Assembly (NCBI GenBank): GCA_963920765.1
Contig: OY987244.1
Coordinates: 5,954,501 to 6,018,500 of the forward strand
Direction: 5' to 3'
DNA length: 64,000 nt
DNA from: Ulota crispa
Taxonomy: Eukaryota > Streptophyta > Bryopsida > Orthotrichales > Orthotrichaceae
Made by a program: the position numbers and the translations under genes. This document shows positions 24,295-34,984 of the stretch, one piece after another. Below the pieces are notes generated by a model. It was given only the letters and a program-made list of their open reading frames with translations. It searched no databases and was not told where the DNA came from. Position 1 is the first letter of the stretch. Each line of letters starts with the position of its first letter.

Positions 24295-24848
24295 CCAACA
24301 AAACACACAATGGTCTAATCAAGACTCATCTCATTTTAAATGTCAAAGGAAAATTCCATTAAACTATATAATTAAGTACAAAAATTCATGTAAACTTAAT
24401 CTTGCAATATAGTTAGAAGGACTAAGGTAGACATATCCATACCCAATTGTTTAAGGGTTTGGGGTACCTCAAGGTCTCAAAATGTTTAGGAAAAAAATCT
24501 ACAAGATTGACCTTCAACAAGCTATCATGGAATGTCATTTTTGTGGAAAAAAATATTGTAGAATTTTTATATATAAAAATAGAACAAAGTTACAGCTCAT
24601 AGGGTTCCTAAAAGCAACTCTAGACTAACCTTCAAACTGCTTGGATGTGTTCCTATAATGGCACTTGATGCTCCCAATCCCAACCCTCCCAAACTAACTC
24701 AACAATTGACATGTAGCAAAAATTTGCTTGTACAAGTAGCATTCATTACTCCACTTTGGGTTCATTAGTATACTATAAAACCCTCAAATCAAGGGTGTGG
24801 AGTTGAGTGCCGCTCTGAATTGAGTGTGTTTACCTTACCTATGTTTAA

Positions 24849-25578
24849 CCCTTAAACGTTGCAGGAGCCATTTTGCGGCTTCTAGATGATTGAAAAGTGC
24901 TCTTAGAGTGGAATAACATTGTTTTTCATCTAAGATTCCATTGGGATATGAATAGTGTAATTCTAGAGCATGTAGATAGATAGCTTTTGCATGCACAATA
25001 TTCACAAAAAGGTCCCACTTGCCAATTGAGTAGTAAAAATGCACCACCGTGTAGTGTATTTTGAATTCTGAGGATCTTTTTACCAAAACTCAATTTAAGT
25101 TATTAAAATGATGTGTTTTTAGTTTGAGCATAACAACCTATAGAAAGTTTACCAAATCTAGTTTCTCTTTGGATTTTAAGATTTTGAAACAATTTAAGTT
25201 TTGAAGATTTTATTACTATCACAAGTTGAGTACCTATTACCACGGAATGATTACTTTTTCTAATTTTACCAACATGGGAAGAAAAATTTCATCAAGATGA
25301 TGTTCATCATGATTCACATCCATAATAAAAAAATTGGCATAATTCAATACATTTTGTAATTTATATGAATTTCTTTAGCATTTGTTTCAAAAAAATTACA
25401 ATAATTTCAAATTTTCACCAAAATTTATGAATATTTTTTATACATGTAGTATACACATACCTTCTTCTACTAAAATTATAATATTGAATTTTGATGTTGA
25501 TTGCATTGCCAAAATAACTCCTAGAAGATGATTGCAATTCCATGGAAAATCCATGGTTGTAGGCCCGTCCTTTAAGGG
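24849..25578. mobile_element. TTAA-type MITE just downstream of the P450
   Basis: TTAA is perfect on both sides (24845-24848 and 25579-25582). The tips are CCCTTAAACGTTGC and CCCTTAAAGGACGGGCC (the second in reverse complement). 730 bp, AT-rich, no coding sequence. It ends about 190 bp beyond the P450 stop codon. Confidence 0.8.
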
Positions 25579-25654
25579 TTAAAGGTATGACAGCTTGACT
25601 TGAGCAAAGGAGCTGCTTTTTTCATCCATTTTCGTATGACAATCGGTGTGCTCC

Positions 25655-25735
25655 ATTGGGATGCTCCAAGAGACGCCGAGAGACGCCAGCAGACGCCATC
25701 AGACCTCAGAAGACGCCAACAGATGACGCCAATCC
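25655..25735 (-). repeat. GACGCC microrepeats in the P450 3' flank
   Basis: Irregular repeats of AGACGCC(A/G) occur five to six times between the P450 stop and the neighbouring TTAA element. Confidence 0.5.
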
Positions 25736-25765
25736 CACGTGTCTCCGGCAGAGCACTCGCAAGGC

Positions 25766-27364
25766 CTACCGTCTCCGCCGCACGCGAACGGGCAACCCGC
25801 CCGCAATCTTCATCGTCAAGGACAAGTCGTAATGAGCACAGTACCCATCTCGCACCTCAATAACAAACCGCAACAACATAGTTGCAGCAACGAGCTTCAT
25901 CTGCATCATAGCCATGTCCATACCCAGACACGCTCTCGGACCCGCTTGAAAAACAGGGTAAATAAATGGACTCGGAGGGCAAAACACTCCCTCTCGCAGA
26001 AACCTCTCCGGCCGGAACTCAAGGCAATCCGAACCCCAGATGCTCTCATTCCGTCCCATAGCAAACACATGAAACGACACCACCGTCCCCTTAGCAACCC
26101 TAGTCCCATCCGGCCACACATCATCCTCTGCCGCTTCTTTCGCATCCTCCGGAACAGGCGGGTACAATCTCATGGACTCCGTCAATGCGGCGTGGAGGTA
26201 ATGCAACTCCTTGAGCTCGTCGAAGGAGAACAGCTCATCACTCAAATCCTTCCCTTTTCGTAACCCTAAAATGGCATCCACTTCGTCATGGATTTTCTCT
26301 TTCACATTAGGGTTACATGAGAGCAACCAGAAAAACCACGCTAACGCCGCCGCGGAGGTGTTTCGTCCAGCGAGAAGGAATCCAATAACAACGTCCCGGA
26401 GATAAAGGTCAGATGCCGTTACATGCTTCGACCTTGGATCTTTACCGATCTTCAGCTTGATCTCCGGTGATTGAACGAACTCATCAGCAACGTGCATGTA
26501 CCGTGACAGCAGATCGGGAGTGGTCTGACCTTGTGAGAGTTCCATACGGCGACGCTGAATTAGGGTTAATGCGAAGTCGTCCACGATGTTGAGAGATTGT
26601 CTGAGCTTCCTCTCGCTTCCGATGTTGAAGAATCTTTGTACCCGCCATGGTGGGAACGGGCCCCAGAGACGAAGCGTGATGAGCAACACCGCCTCATCGA
26701 ACGCCTTCGCGAACGGCACCGAGGAGAGATTAGGGTTTAGACTTCCAGGGTCCGATCCAAAGGCGATTTGGCATGCAGTGTCGAAGGTGAATCGTAAGAG
26801 CAAATCCTGGAAGTCGATCGTCGTGTCGTTGTCACAGAAGCTGTCGAGGATTGGCACCAGTCGATCTGCTACTTCGACTTGCATCGATTTCAATGCAAAG
26901 TCTCGGAGTGTGTGTCTGTTGAATTCAGGTCTCGCCACTTGGCGTTGGTGTCTCCATGAGCTCCCGTCCACGTTGAACACCCCTAACCCTAAAAGATCAT
27001 AGAACATTGCACAGAAATATGCTCCTTTTGGGTAATTCTCGAATCTTGTTCGTAACATGTGCTCCACGTTTGCAGGGTTGGCGGTTTCGATGAACTTTAA
27101 TCCGGGGATGTAGTTCCGCATGGTCATGGCGGGTGTTTTTTTGAGCTCATCCGTGGTCCACTCGTAGAGCCTCTGTGCGTTCCATAGAATTTGGGGAAGA
27201 CAGCCAACGATTGGAAACACTCTCGGTCCAGTATTAATCTGTTGTCCATGCCATCGATAGTTCCACCAAATGCACACCGTGAATGCACATACGGTTGTTG
27301 CTGTGACCACGAACCATGACCATAGTCTTGCAGATCCAACCTCTTCGCTTAAAATGAATATCAT
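25766..27364 (-). CDS. Cytochrome P450, CYP86 clan, CYP94-like
   Basis: A single uninterrupted exon of 532 codons, normal length for the clan; many CYP86/CYP94 genes lack introns. A membrane anchor lies at about residues 13-34 with a proline-containing hinge following. The C-helix WRHQR is at 137-141, the ExxR motif (ESMR) at 396-399, PERF at 452-455, and the heme-binding FQAGPRACLG has its cysteine ligand at 479. FGSDPGSL and DDVWPDGTRVAKG resemble CYP94 signatures, so omega-oxidation of fatty acids or their conjugates at the ER is likely, though the substrate is not predictable. The I-helix reads AGRNTS (332-337) where the clan nearly always has AGRDTT: the conserved acid is asparagine (N335). 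No frameshift or stop mars the frame. It is clearly GC-richer than its surroundings. Confidence 0.93.
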   Translation of the reverse strand: MIFILSEEVGSARLWSWFVVTATTVCAFTVCIWWNYRWHGQQINTGPRVFPIVGCLPQILWNAQRLYEWTTDELKKTPAMTMRNYIPGLKFIETANPANVEHMLRTRFENYPKGAYFCAMFYDLLGLGVFNVDGSSWRHQRQVARPEFNRHTLRDFALKSMQVEVADRLVPILDSFCDNDTTIDFQDLLLRFTFDTACQIAFGSDPGSLNPNLSSVPFAKAFDEAVLLITLRLWGPFPPWRVQRFFNIGSERKLRQSLNIVDDFALTLIQRRRMELSQGQTTPDLLSRYMHVADEFVQSPEIKLKIGKDPRSKHVTASDLYLRDVVIGFLLAGRNTSAAALAWFFWLLSCNPNVKEKIHDEVDAILGLRKGKDLSDELFSFDELKELHYLHAALTESMRLYPPVPEDAKEAAEDDVWPDGTRVAKGTVVSFHVFAMGRNESIWGSDCLEFRPERFLREGVFCPPSPFIYPVFQAGPRACLGMDMAMMQMKLVAATMLLRFVIEVRDGYCAHYDLSLTMKIAGGLPVRVRRRR

Positions 27365-27646
27365 TTCGAGTGCACGCTCTGCTGTAGTTAAGGTTTAGGG
27401 TTGAATCTCTGTGGGGCTGAATGAAGAATCCCGTTGGACCGACATCAAAAGTTTCCGAGTAGCGATTCTTCTTTGTTGGAGCACATTTGTGCCGCAAGCC
27501 TTCTGGAATTTTTTTGGGTTTCGTTCCGGATGGCGGTCTGGTGAAGATTTTTGGCTTCCGAGTTTCGGTACTGGACTTTGCTGAAAATACATCGTGCACA
27601 ACTGTCAGAGAATTGTTGATAGAAAAGGTCGGAGTGTCGAAGGTCG
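27365..27646 (-). promoter_or_regulatory. P450 upstream region
   Basis: The only unique sequence between the P450 start and the next transposon is about 280 bp. It contains a telo-box (AACCCTAAACC on the minus strand) close to the ATG. If regulatory sequence lies further out it must be inside or beyond the element at 27651-28269. Confidence 0.45.
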
Positions 27647-27650
27647 TTAA

Positions 27651-28269
27651 CCCCTAAATGCCTGAGCCCTTCTTTCGGCTTTCCAATTGAACGAATAGGC
27701 AACATTTTAATAAGCTGTATCAAATTTTTTTGAATTGTAACCGTACAAATTCAAATTAGATATGTTAGAGGCTACACAAGAAAAGAAAATACAGCAATAT
27801 CACTAATAGATTGAAAGACTATAATGTTTGATTATGAGGGTGTTAAACTACAAAATTGACTTGAAGCCTTTGAATCCTCTTTTCACATGATGGATTTAAA
27901 AAATGACCATCAACAAAATATAAGGTTAAAAGAAATAACATATATAACCCCAATCACGTTATAGCTTTTCAAAATCTTTTCTACAATTTTTTCAAATGAA
28001 TTTTTTATGTAACTTTTTCTCCAAGATCTAGTGTACTTGAGGCTCATTTTCAAGAGCTCTCAACACTAGAGAAAGTTGAGACCCATGCACAAACGTTTGA
28101 ACAAAAAACTCATAATTGATCATTTTCAAAATCAAATTGTTGATCCTAAAATTAGACTTCAAAAAGAATAAATCTAAAATGTAAACTACTAAAAATAGTA
28201 ACTTAGTTAGGTTTATTGAACTTCATAGTATTGCAAACACCAAAATTTGGTGCCGCGGGCATTTAGGAG
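27651..28269. mobile_element. TTAA-type MITE just upstream of the P450
   Basis: Inverted tips CCCCTAAATGCC and CTCCTAAATGCC (second in reverse complement) are flanked by perfect TTAA (27647-27650 and 28270-28273). 619 bp, non-coding. Telomere-like AAACCCTAAACCCTA follows directly on the right. Confidence 0.8.
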
Positions 28270-28275
28270 TTAAAC

Positions 28276-29689
28276 CCTAAACCCTAGCATGCACACTTTG
28301 CCATTTGGCCTTTGTCATATGATTTCCCTCATTTCCATTCTCTTTGGAAGTATACCAGTTGTAAATCTCAAGTTGAGGTTTGGATTGCGACGTGGTCATT
28401 ATGAAGGTAAAACAAGAGTCTACATACAGTGATGTTTGGATAAGGTCAATGCCTTGGGCAAGGTGAAAACGCTGATCATATCCAAGCATTGACAAGAAAC
28501 AAATACTTGCCCAAAACACAGAAAAGAGAGTGGGACCTTGACACTATCCAAGTGTTTCTTTTACAAAGGTTAATTTTATCCAAGCAATGTTGGAGTAGGA
28601 AAAGATACATAATTGTTTGTATAAAGTCAACCTTTTTGTAGGTATTTGTAACTTTGAGACGTGAACAACGCTTAATTGTTGACATCAAGTAAAGACTTCA
28701 CCTCAAACACCTCACATGATTGTCTCCACCAAAGATTTTGATAATGCCTTGCAAGTACAATGCTTCCATCACCAAATTGGGGTGTAAAACAAGTATGCCT
28801 TGTTTGTATGTATTTTGTGCACTTTCACCTACTTTTTTCTCTCTTTCCAATGCTTTTTGTGTTCAACTTATTCCTCTCTCTCCATTCATTTTTCATCCTC
28901 CCCTTCCCTCCCTTTTACTCTGCCCCCAAATTTCCAATGACTTTTTACCCTCCCTTTCCTCTCTCCCTCTCTCAAATTTTTGATGATTTTTCACCTTCCA
29001 TTTTCATGCCTTTTCCTCTCTCCCCCTCTCTTCTAAAGAATTTCAAATTTCTCGTGAGATAAAGGCACTTGAGACTTTATAGTAGAGAACCAACTCTTAA
29101 TAAATTTTCGTCTAAAAATGTATGCAATCAAAACATGAGAGCTTACCATCAATTTATTCACGCGTATGAATTTGATGAGCACTGTTTACTCATATAATGG
29201 TGAATCACAAGCAAGTTTCTCTTGGAACCTTCTTTCAATGGCCAGCAAATAAATTTAGGCGATGTACGTAGTATTAGGCACCAAGCTCAAAGTGTATGTG
29301 AAAACATTCATGGGCGTTTCACTCTACATCCCATGTCCTAACTCTTCATTTCTACACCAGTTCCTAGCTTTGTTGAAGGCAACTTTAAAAAAATCAGAAA
29401 ACAAATGCTAAAGTACTTTGTATGTCAAACAAATGCTAAAGTACTTTTTATATAGAAATTGGTGAAACTTTGTTCTCCAGTGTGGTAGGTGGTTTTAGCA
29501 CACCCAATTCTTAAAGCAAAGTTCCATTTTTTCAATGCTAAAATTTCCAAAAATAGCACAACACATATACCTACGAGCTCGAAAGCAATTCCATCAACAA
29601 ACAAAACCTTAGCTTCATCTTAGTCATCTTAAATTTCTGATAACATTTATGACATATCAATAAACTATCTGCTCAAATTCAAGAGCTAT
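28276..29689. other. Gene-free stretch with polypyrimidine tract
   Basis: About 28830-29040 is a C/T-rich tract (repeated CTCTCTCC and CCCTCCC) that produces chance open frames in several frames. No gene or clear transposon was seen in the rest. Confidence 0.5.
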
Positions 29690-31270
29690 TGACTGTAAGC
29701 GTCATGCACAGCGTTTTTTTCTGAGTGACAGAGTCTCCATCGGTGTCTTCTTCCAATTGGAGAATATTGGGAGGGAAGGCAGTTAATTGGCCAAAATCTG
29801 TCAGATCTAGCAAAATTTCGCCAGAAAAAAAAACGCTGGTCATGCACTATATAAATATTATAAATTGAACCAGGACCTAAAACTAAGACATAATACAAAG
29901 CTACTAACTCCCCATTTTCAACCTCTCTCAACCCAATCACACATAGAAATTCAGTGGGACTCGGGACACAGAGGAAATCTATGAGCCCCTCTCGTGCACA
30001 CGCCAAGCTGCCACAGTACAGCAATACAAACTTGAAATCCTTCTCGTTTGCATTGGTATAATCCACATTGTTTCAACAGAAAAGCAATGGAGATCCAGAT
30101 CAAGACAAGGTCTATGAACTCGAAGTGAAGAGAAAGTTGAGTAACAACTTCTGCAAGTGGGAGTTCTCAGAATAAACGTAAAACTCAAATAACACCATAT
30201 TCGTTAAATTGGGAAAAACAGAGGTACCATTTTGTACTCCACCTTAAACCCAAAAAGTTACCTTAAATCAGACCAAAAGGTATCAAATTCAATCTAAGCC
30301 ACTAAGATTTTTTCCCTCCCAATTCCTCCTCTCAGGTGAGAACAAGTGTACCAAACAATACTACAAGCTAGTAAGGTTTTAGGTGATCACCTAAAACCTC
30401 AAAAATCCCAAAATGTATTGTTTTCCCTAGTTTAACAAACATGGCGTTAAAATCCTCAAACCATACAACACAAGAGGGGTAGTCACACCTTCTATAAGTT
30501 AGAATCACACTTCCGTAAAGAATGAGAAGGGGTGGAGTGAAAGTAGGAGCCAATGTGCTTGGTGTGACTCCCTTTTGTGAGTAGACTGAGGAATAGAGAA
30601 TGGAGAATGGTAAAAGCAGACACATCGACCATGAAAGCACCAAAATCCATAAATATAAAACGGATAGATACACGAGGGTGAATGACAAGCCACTCAGATG
30701 GTTGTTTGAGTTTAAAATTTGCGCAAGAAATCTTCTCCGTCCAATTCTTCACCCCAGAAAATCTTCTCAAGATCTTCTCAAACTTCAGAGAATGGGGCTC
30801 CAGTCAATCATGGACGGTCTGCCTGCCAAGTCCCCTATTCTCTGAAGATTGAGAATGGGGGTGGAGATGATATGACTACTAGTGTCGAATGTCGACACCT
30901 TCGGTCGGAGACAGTCAGGAAGTGCAAGTGAGGCGACAATATAATCGTAGAAACCATGCACGCACGCACCCCCCAAATGAGCAGAAAATCTTGCAGTTAT
31001 CTGCAATTTAGGAGCCTCGATACACTAGCTAAATCATGATCGAAATGGAGATGCGCACCGGAATGTCGATCGCAATCAGCTCAGCTGTCGCCAACTCGGA
31101 TAGCCACCACCACGCCAACTCGGATATTCACGAACTGCATCATCCCGCACTGGTCGACTCCGAGAACTCCGAAATGCATGTCAGAGCGGTGTAGATCGAT
31201 CCCAAGATCGATCGATCGAAGCTCGCCCGCCGATCAAAACTGGATACTTGATTGCCTTTGAGGTCCTGTG
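29690..31270. other. Non-repetitive island of unknown content
   Basis: The sequence is less AT-rich and shows no match to the window's transposon families. A small inverted repeat (CATGCACAGCGTTTTTTT against its complement) lies at about 29702-29850. Open frames include 126 codons at 29686-30066 (-) and a serine-rich frame at 30719-30931 (+). None has a recognisable domain. It may hold exons of an undetected or decayed gene. GATCGATC repeats lie near 31195-31215. Confidence 0.4.
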
Positions 31271-31281
31271 GCTTTTATATA

Positions 31282-31579
31282 GGGAAAATTTCATGGATAC
31301 CCCTGAAGTTTGCAATAATTTCATAGATACCCTGCCTTTTCAGAAATTTCACAAATACCCTTGGACCAAAAAATTCAAGCCTTTTTTTATTGTGCATGTC
31401 ACTTCCCTTCTCCCTAAGCGCACCATACTTCTTTCTTACTATGTGTGAGCTCAAAGGGAGAAGAATAGTGGCATGCACAAGCTTGAATTTTTTGGTCCAA
31501 GGGTATTTGTGAAATTTCTGAAAAGGCAGGGTATCTATGAAATTATTGCAAACTTCAGGGGTATCCATGAAATTTTCCC
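31282..31579. mobile_element. Mutator-type MITE, family C, best-preserved short copy
   Basis: 298 bp. The left and right halves are nearly perfect reverse complements for about 100 bp, beginning GGGAAAATTTCATGGATACC. The flanking 9-mer TTTTATATA is identical on both sides (31273-31281 and 31580-31588). Within each arm ATTTCA..GATACCC recurs about every 31 bp. Confidence 0.92.
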
Positions 31580-31747
31580 TTTTATATAAACCGTTTTCGA
31601 GCCATCAGAACGTACTTTGATGTCACGCTGATTAGCGGGCTGATCAGACAAGTACTACAGGCCCTACTGGTTGTTTATTGTTCACTTGTCCCTACCAAGA
31701 CCGCTTCAGGAGTTTTCAACAATACATGTTTTCAACAATACACGTAA

Positions 31748-33087
31748 GGGCATTGATACGTGTACCACACCCTTTGAACTACTGTACCACACCCCGGGAT
31801 AAATTTTAGATTTTTACCATCAAAAAGCTAAATTTGAGAATTTGGAATTCAGATTTGGATTTGGAAACCGTGATTTAGTCTGGAATTGTAAAAAGGTTGT
31901 AATTGAATAACCCCTAAAGGACTGTTGTCCCTTTGGGGGACAGGTGGGAGTTTGGGCATGTACCTTTAAATAAGCTACTTTGTGCGATTTTCTAAAACTT
32001 TTATTGAAGGTGGGGAATTCAAAGATCTATGCGGGCATCTAATTTTTCCTCATTCCGACAATTCTTGAAGAAGTTATGCATGAAAATCTGAAAAGCAAGG
32101 GAGGCTTGCCCGCTTGGGCAGCCCAAAAACTACTTTAAAAACTAATTTTTTTAAATTAAATTTTGAAATTGGTTCTTTAGATTTTTTTATAGGTGAGAAG
32201 CTTTGAATCATTCAATTTCAATCAATGACATGAAAGTTATGAGGAGTTTTTGTTTGCAGGTAGTTATGAAATCTCTACTCTAAAATAAACTTTGAAGTCC
32301 TTTATTTTACTCAGTTTTTATTATTTTGGAAAAAAAACAAAACCAAAGGATGTAGATTGTTTATCACAACATTATGACTGTTGGGATTTGCATTTTTCAT
32401 TGTAATAATTAAATTCTTAACAATTTAGTGATTTGACTCATTCTCTGCTTCTTTTTACTTACTAATTTTTCCTATGTGTTGTGTAGTTCCAATTGATTTG
32501 AAAATTCTCCCACACATGGCTAACTTGATCTCCTACATGGGAAAAATAAAGCGCAAAGTTGCGTAGAGCAATTATTTTTATGTAAGAATGGTCAAAGGCT
32601 TTTGAAATTTTGTGGCAGCATGAAAAAAAACTTTTCTTTTCACTTCAGATGTAAATATCTCACTCAAGTCTATCCAGAATGACCTAATTTTTTTTCCACA
32701 AGTATCTAATCTAGTCTACGGCAAGATCCTACAGTTGGATTTCCCAAATTTTCCAAAGAAATTACCTTCTTACTAACTCCCCCAAAAGTGGCAGTTTTGA
32801 GTGATTTTCATTAAAAAAAATGGCTCAATCCTTTAGGGGATAACACCCAATGACAAAGTTCACCTAGGGGGGAAAATATTACTTTTACTTTAATTTATAA
32901 AAAATAAAAAAAATTTCATTGGATGTTGTTCATCAAAAACCTTTTTATGATTCAAGACCAAATCAAGGTCTCCAAGTCCAAATCTGAATTCCAAATTCTA
33001 AAATTCAACTTTTTGATAGTAGAATCTGAAATTCACTCCAAGGATGTGGTACAGTAGTTGAAAGGTTGTGGTACACATATCAATTCC
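31748..33087. mobile_element. Mutator-type MITE, family A, containing a nested TTAA-type element
   Basis: The tips GGGCATTGATACGTGTACCA and, in reverse complement, GGAATTGATATGTGTACCA are flanked by identical 9-mers TACACGTAA (31739-31747 and 33088-33096). Without the 929-bp insert at 31911-32839 and one 4-bp duplication, the host element would be about 407 bp, matching the intact copy at 41275-41687 (413 bp). Confidence 0.9.
31911..32839. mobile_element. TTAA-type element (subfamily B1) inserted in a family A MITE, ATAA duplication
   Basis: The tips are CCCCTAAAGGACTGTTG and, in reverse complement, CCCCTAAAGGATTGAGCC. ATAA lies directly outside both ends in the same orientation. The related uninterrupted copy at 41275-41687 has a single ACAA at the same place. 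Because ATAA is not palindromic, its direct repetition shows that the four bases are a target duplication and not part of the inverted repeat. Confidence 0.88.
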
Positions 33088-33303
33088 TACACGTAATTAG
33101 CGTCGCTTCCACCTGCTGTCCTTTCCACATGCAGCATCGGACATCGAACCTCGCACTTAATCACTCAATCATAAAACATCGAATATATTTGGAACATCGA
33201 ATATGGTCTCTTCCCCAAGCGTCGCCCCCAACAGCGTCACCCCACAGCGTCCCGTACGCATGAATTCGTACCGCTGCTGCTGCCCTCCGGCTGAGGTTAT
33301 TTA

Positions 33304-33895
33304 GAGCATCTCCACCGGTCCTCCGGGCTCTTTCAAAGTTTTCCATCTATTTTGTCCGGCCCTCACGCCAAGGTTCTTTTTTCTGGCTAATTTTAGCTTA
33401 AATCTTACCTATGGTGACCAATAAACTAAAAAAATGTGTGAAAAAGTGTTTGAAAGCACCATATTCCTCCTTCTTTGCTCGCCAAGTTTTGGATGAAAAT
33501 AGCTTATATTTGAGTAAGATTATTAGATGATCATGCTCATATCATTCATTCATTCCAATTTTAGCCATTTTTTCTTTACTTGCGTGCATTCTAAGGTGCA
33601 AATTGGTCTACCTTGACAAAAACAAAACAAAAAACCTACCTCAAGCCCCATGATTTCCACCTATGCTCTTCGAAAAGGTGGCCTTGCACTCCAACACACC
33701 CCATAAGTAATCAATTCACCATTTATCAAGGAAAGTAGAGGAGAAAGTTCACTTAACTTAGCATGAATAGTGGTGAATAATGTTTAGAAGAGCCCTTGCT
33801 AGACACGGTAGGACAAAGTGTCTTGAGAGGGTGTTGAGAGGGGCCTCAACACTTTTCATCTACTTTGAGCGTGTTTGAGCCACTAGTGGATGCCC
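33304..33895. mobile_element. PIF/Harbinger MITE, family E
   Basis: The tips GAGCATCTCCACCGGTCC and, in reverse complement, GGGCATCCACTAGTGGC are flanked by TTA (33301-33303 and 33896-33898). The interior is collinear with the copy at 10933-11251 (shared AAGGAAAGTAGAGGA and AGAGCCCTTGCTAGA-like blocks). Confidence 0.8.
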
Positions 33896-33898
33896 TTA

Positions 33899-34186
33899 GA
33901 TGACAAGCCGTTATGTAGGGTTAGGGTAGAAAATTCTAGCTTTTTTCACCTGATTAGAAAATGAGAACATTTAGATATATACCATTAGGAGATTGGATTT
34001 GGGAATTCTAAATTCAAATTTGGATTCACAGACCTTGGTTTAGGCTAGGATTGGCTAGAGGAGGAGGATATCATTGAACACCAAAATAGGGGGCAAAGTA
34101 TTACTCTTAATACTTTGTTCTAATCTTGGTTTGTAAAAACAATGAGATTTTGCCTCTCTGGTCTCACCATACAACATGTTATCTAA
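33899..34186. repeat. Dispersed repeat following the family E element
   Basis: Blocks such as ATATACCATTA(G/T)GAGATTG and TAGGGGGCAAA also occur at about 11410-11530, where they again follow a family E element. Confidence 0.45.
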
Positions 34187-34405
34187 GGGCCGGTTTCCAT
34201 TGGGGGGTTGGAGGAGTCCAAGCCTGAACCTCTAGCCTTTTCACCACTACAAGAGTTGATTTACATTCTTGGACCTTTTGGACTTTGGATCAAAGCTTGC
34301 TTTCAAAAATGTACGTCTCGTTTAAAAAATTAGAGTTTTTTCTTTTCTCTACACGTGGTCAACATGGATGGGCCTCCAGTTTTGGTTATCAATGGGAATT
34401 GGTCC
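34187..34405. mobile_element. PIF/Harbinger-type MITE, TAA duplication
   Basis: The tips GGGCCGGTTTCCATTGG and, in reverse complement, GGACCAATTCCCATTG are flanked by TAA (34184-34186 and 34406-34408). 219 bp, non-coding. Confidence 0.75.
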
Positions 34406-34655
34406 TAAGAGCCTCTCTTGCAACCCTACAATTATAACTCGGTCCTTCAATTCCTCTCTGTCCATTTAAGAGGGAATAGCCACTTATATCCCCAACCGTA
34501 CAATTTGCTAAGTTTAGTTCCAACTAATCATAAGTCAAGGAACTTCCAATAGCAATAAAGTAAGCTATGACAAAGAAAAAATATAGCTTGTAGAGGGTTT
34601 AGAGACCACTTCAAATATGGCTTATTTGAAGGGGGAAGGTAAATGTTGAGGCTGA

Positions 34656-34981
34656 GGCCCAGTTAGATAAGCGATTAGACAAAATTATCTCAAAAGCTAT
34701 TGGTTGAAATACTAGTTTTGTCCATTGAAGGGTTCACACTTGGGGGTTTGTTCGGTACTTCAACTTGCCATGTCACCAACCAATATGTCCACGTCAACAA
34801 ACAATATAGTGAAATTTTGGGACTTGCTCTAAGGGTGGTCCCAAACTTGACGTGTGGTAGAGGAACACTATTGAAATGGCACATCCAACAAGTGGTTGAT
34901 GTGGAAGTGATCCTAACAGATGAAACACTAAACGTGGTGCTAGTTTTTATGTTTTGTCTGGCCGCTAGTCTGAATCGGGCC
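34656..34981. mobile_element. PIF/Harbinger-type MITE, related to 757-1172
   Basis: The tips GGCCCAGTTAGATAAGCG and, in reverse complement, GGCCCGATTCAGACTAGCG are inverted repeats followed by AGACAAAA on each arm. Flanks are TGA and TAA, a probable mutated 3-bp duplication. Confidence 0.65.
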
Positions 34982-34984
34982 TAA

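Noticed and set aside
25739..27002. Long plus-strand frames (174, 138 codons) and extra minus-strand frames across the P450
   Set aside because: They are shadows of the P450 coding sequence in other frames; their translations have no conserved motifs.
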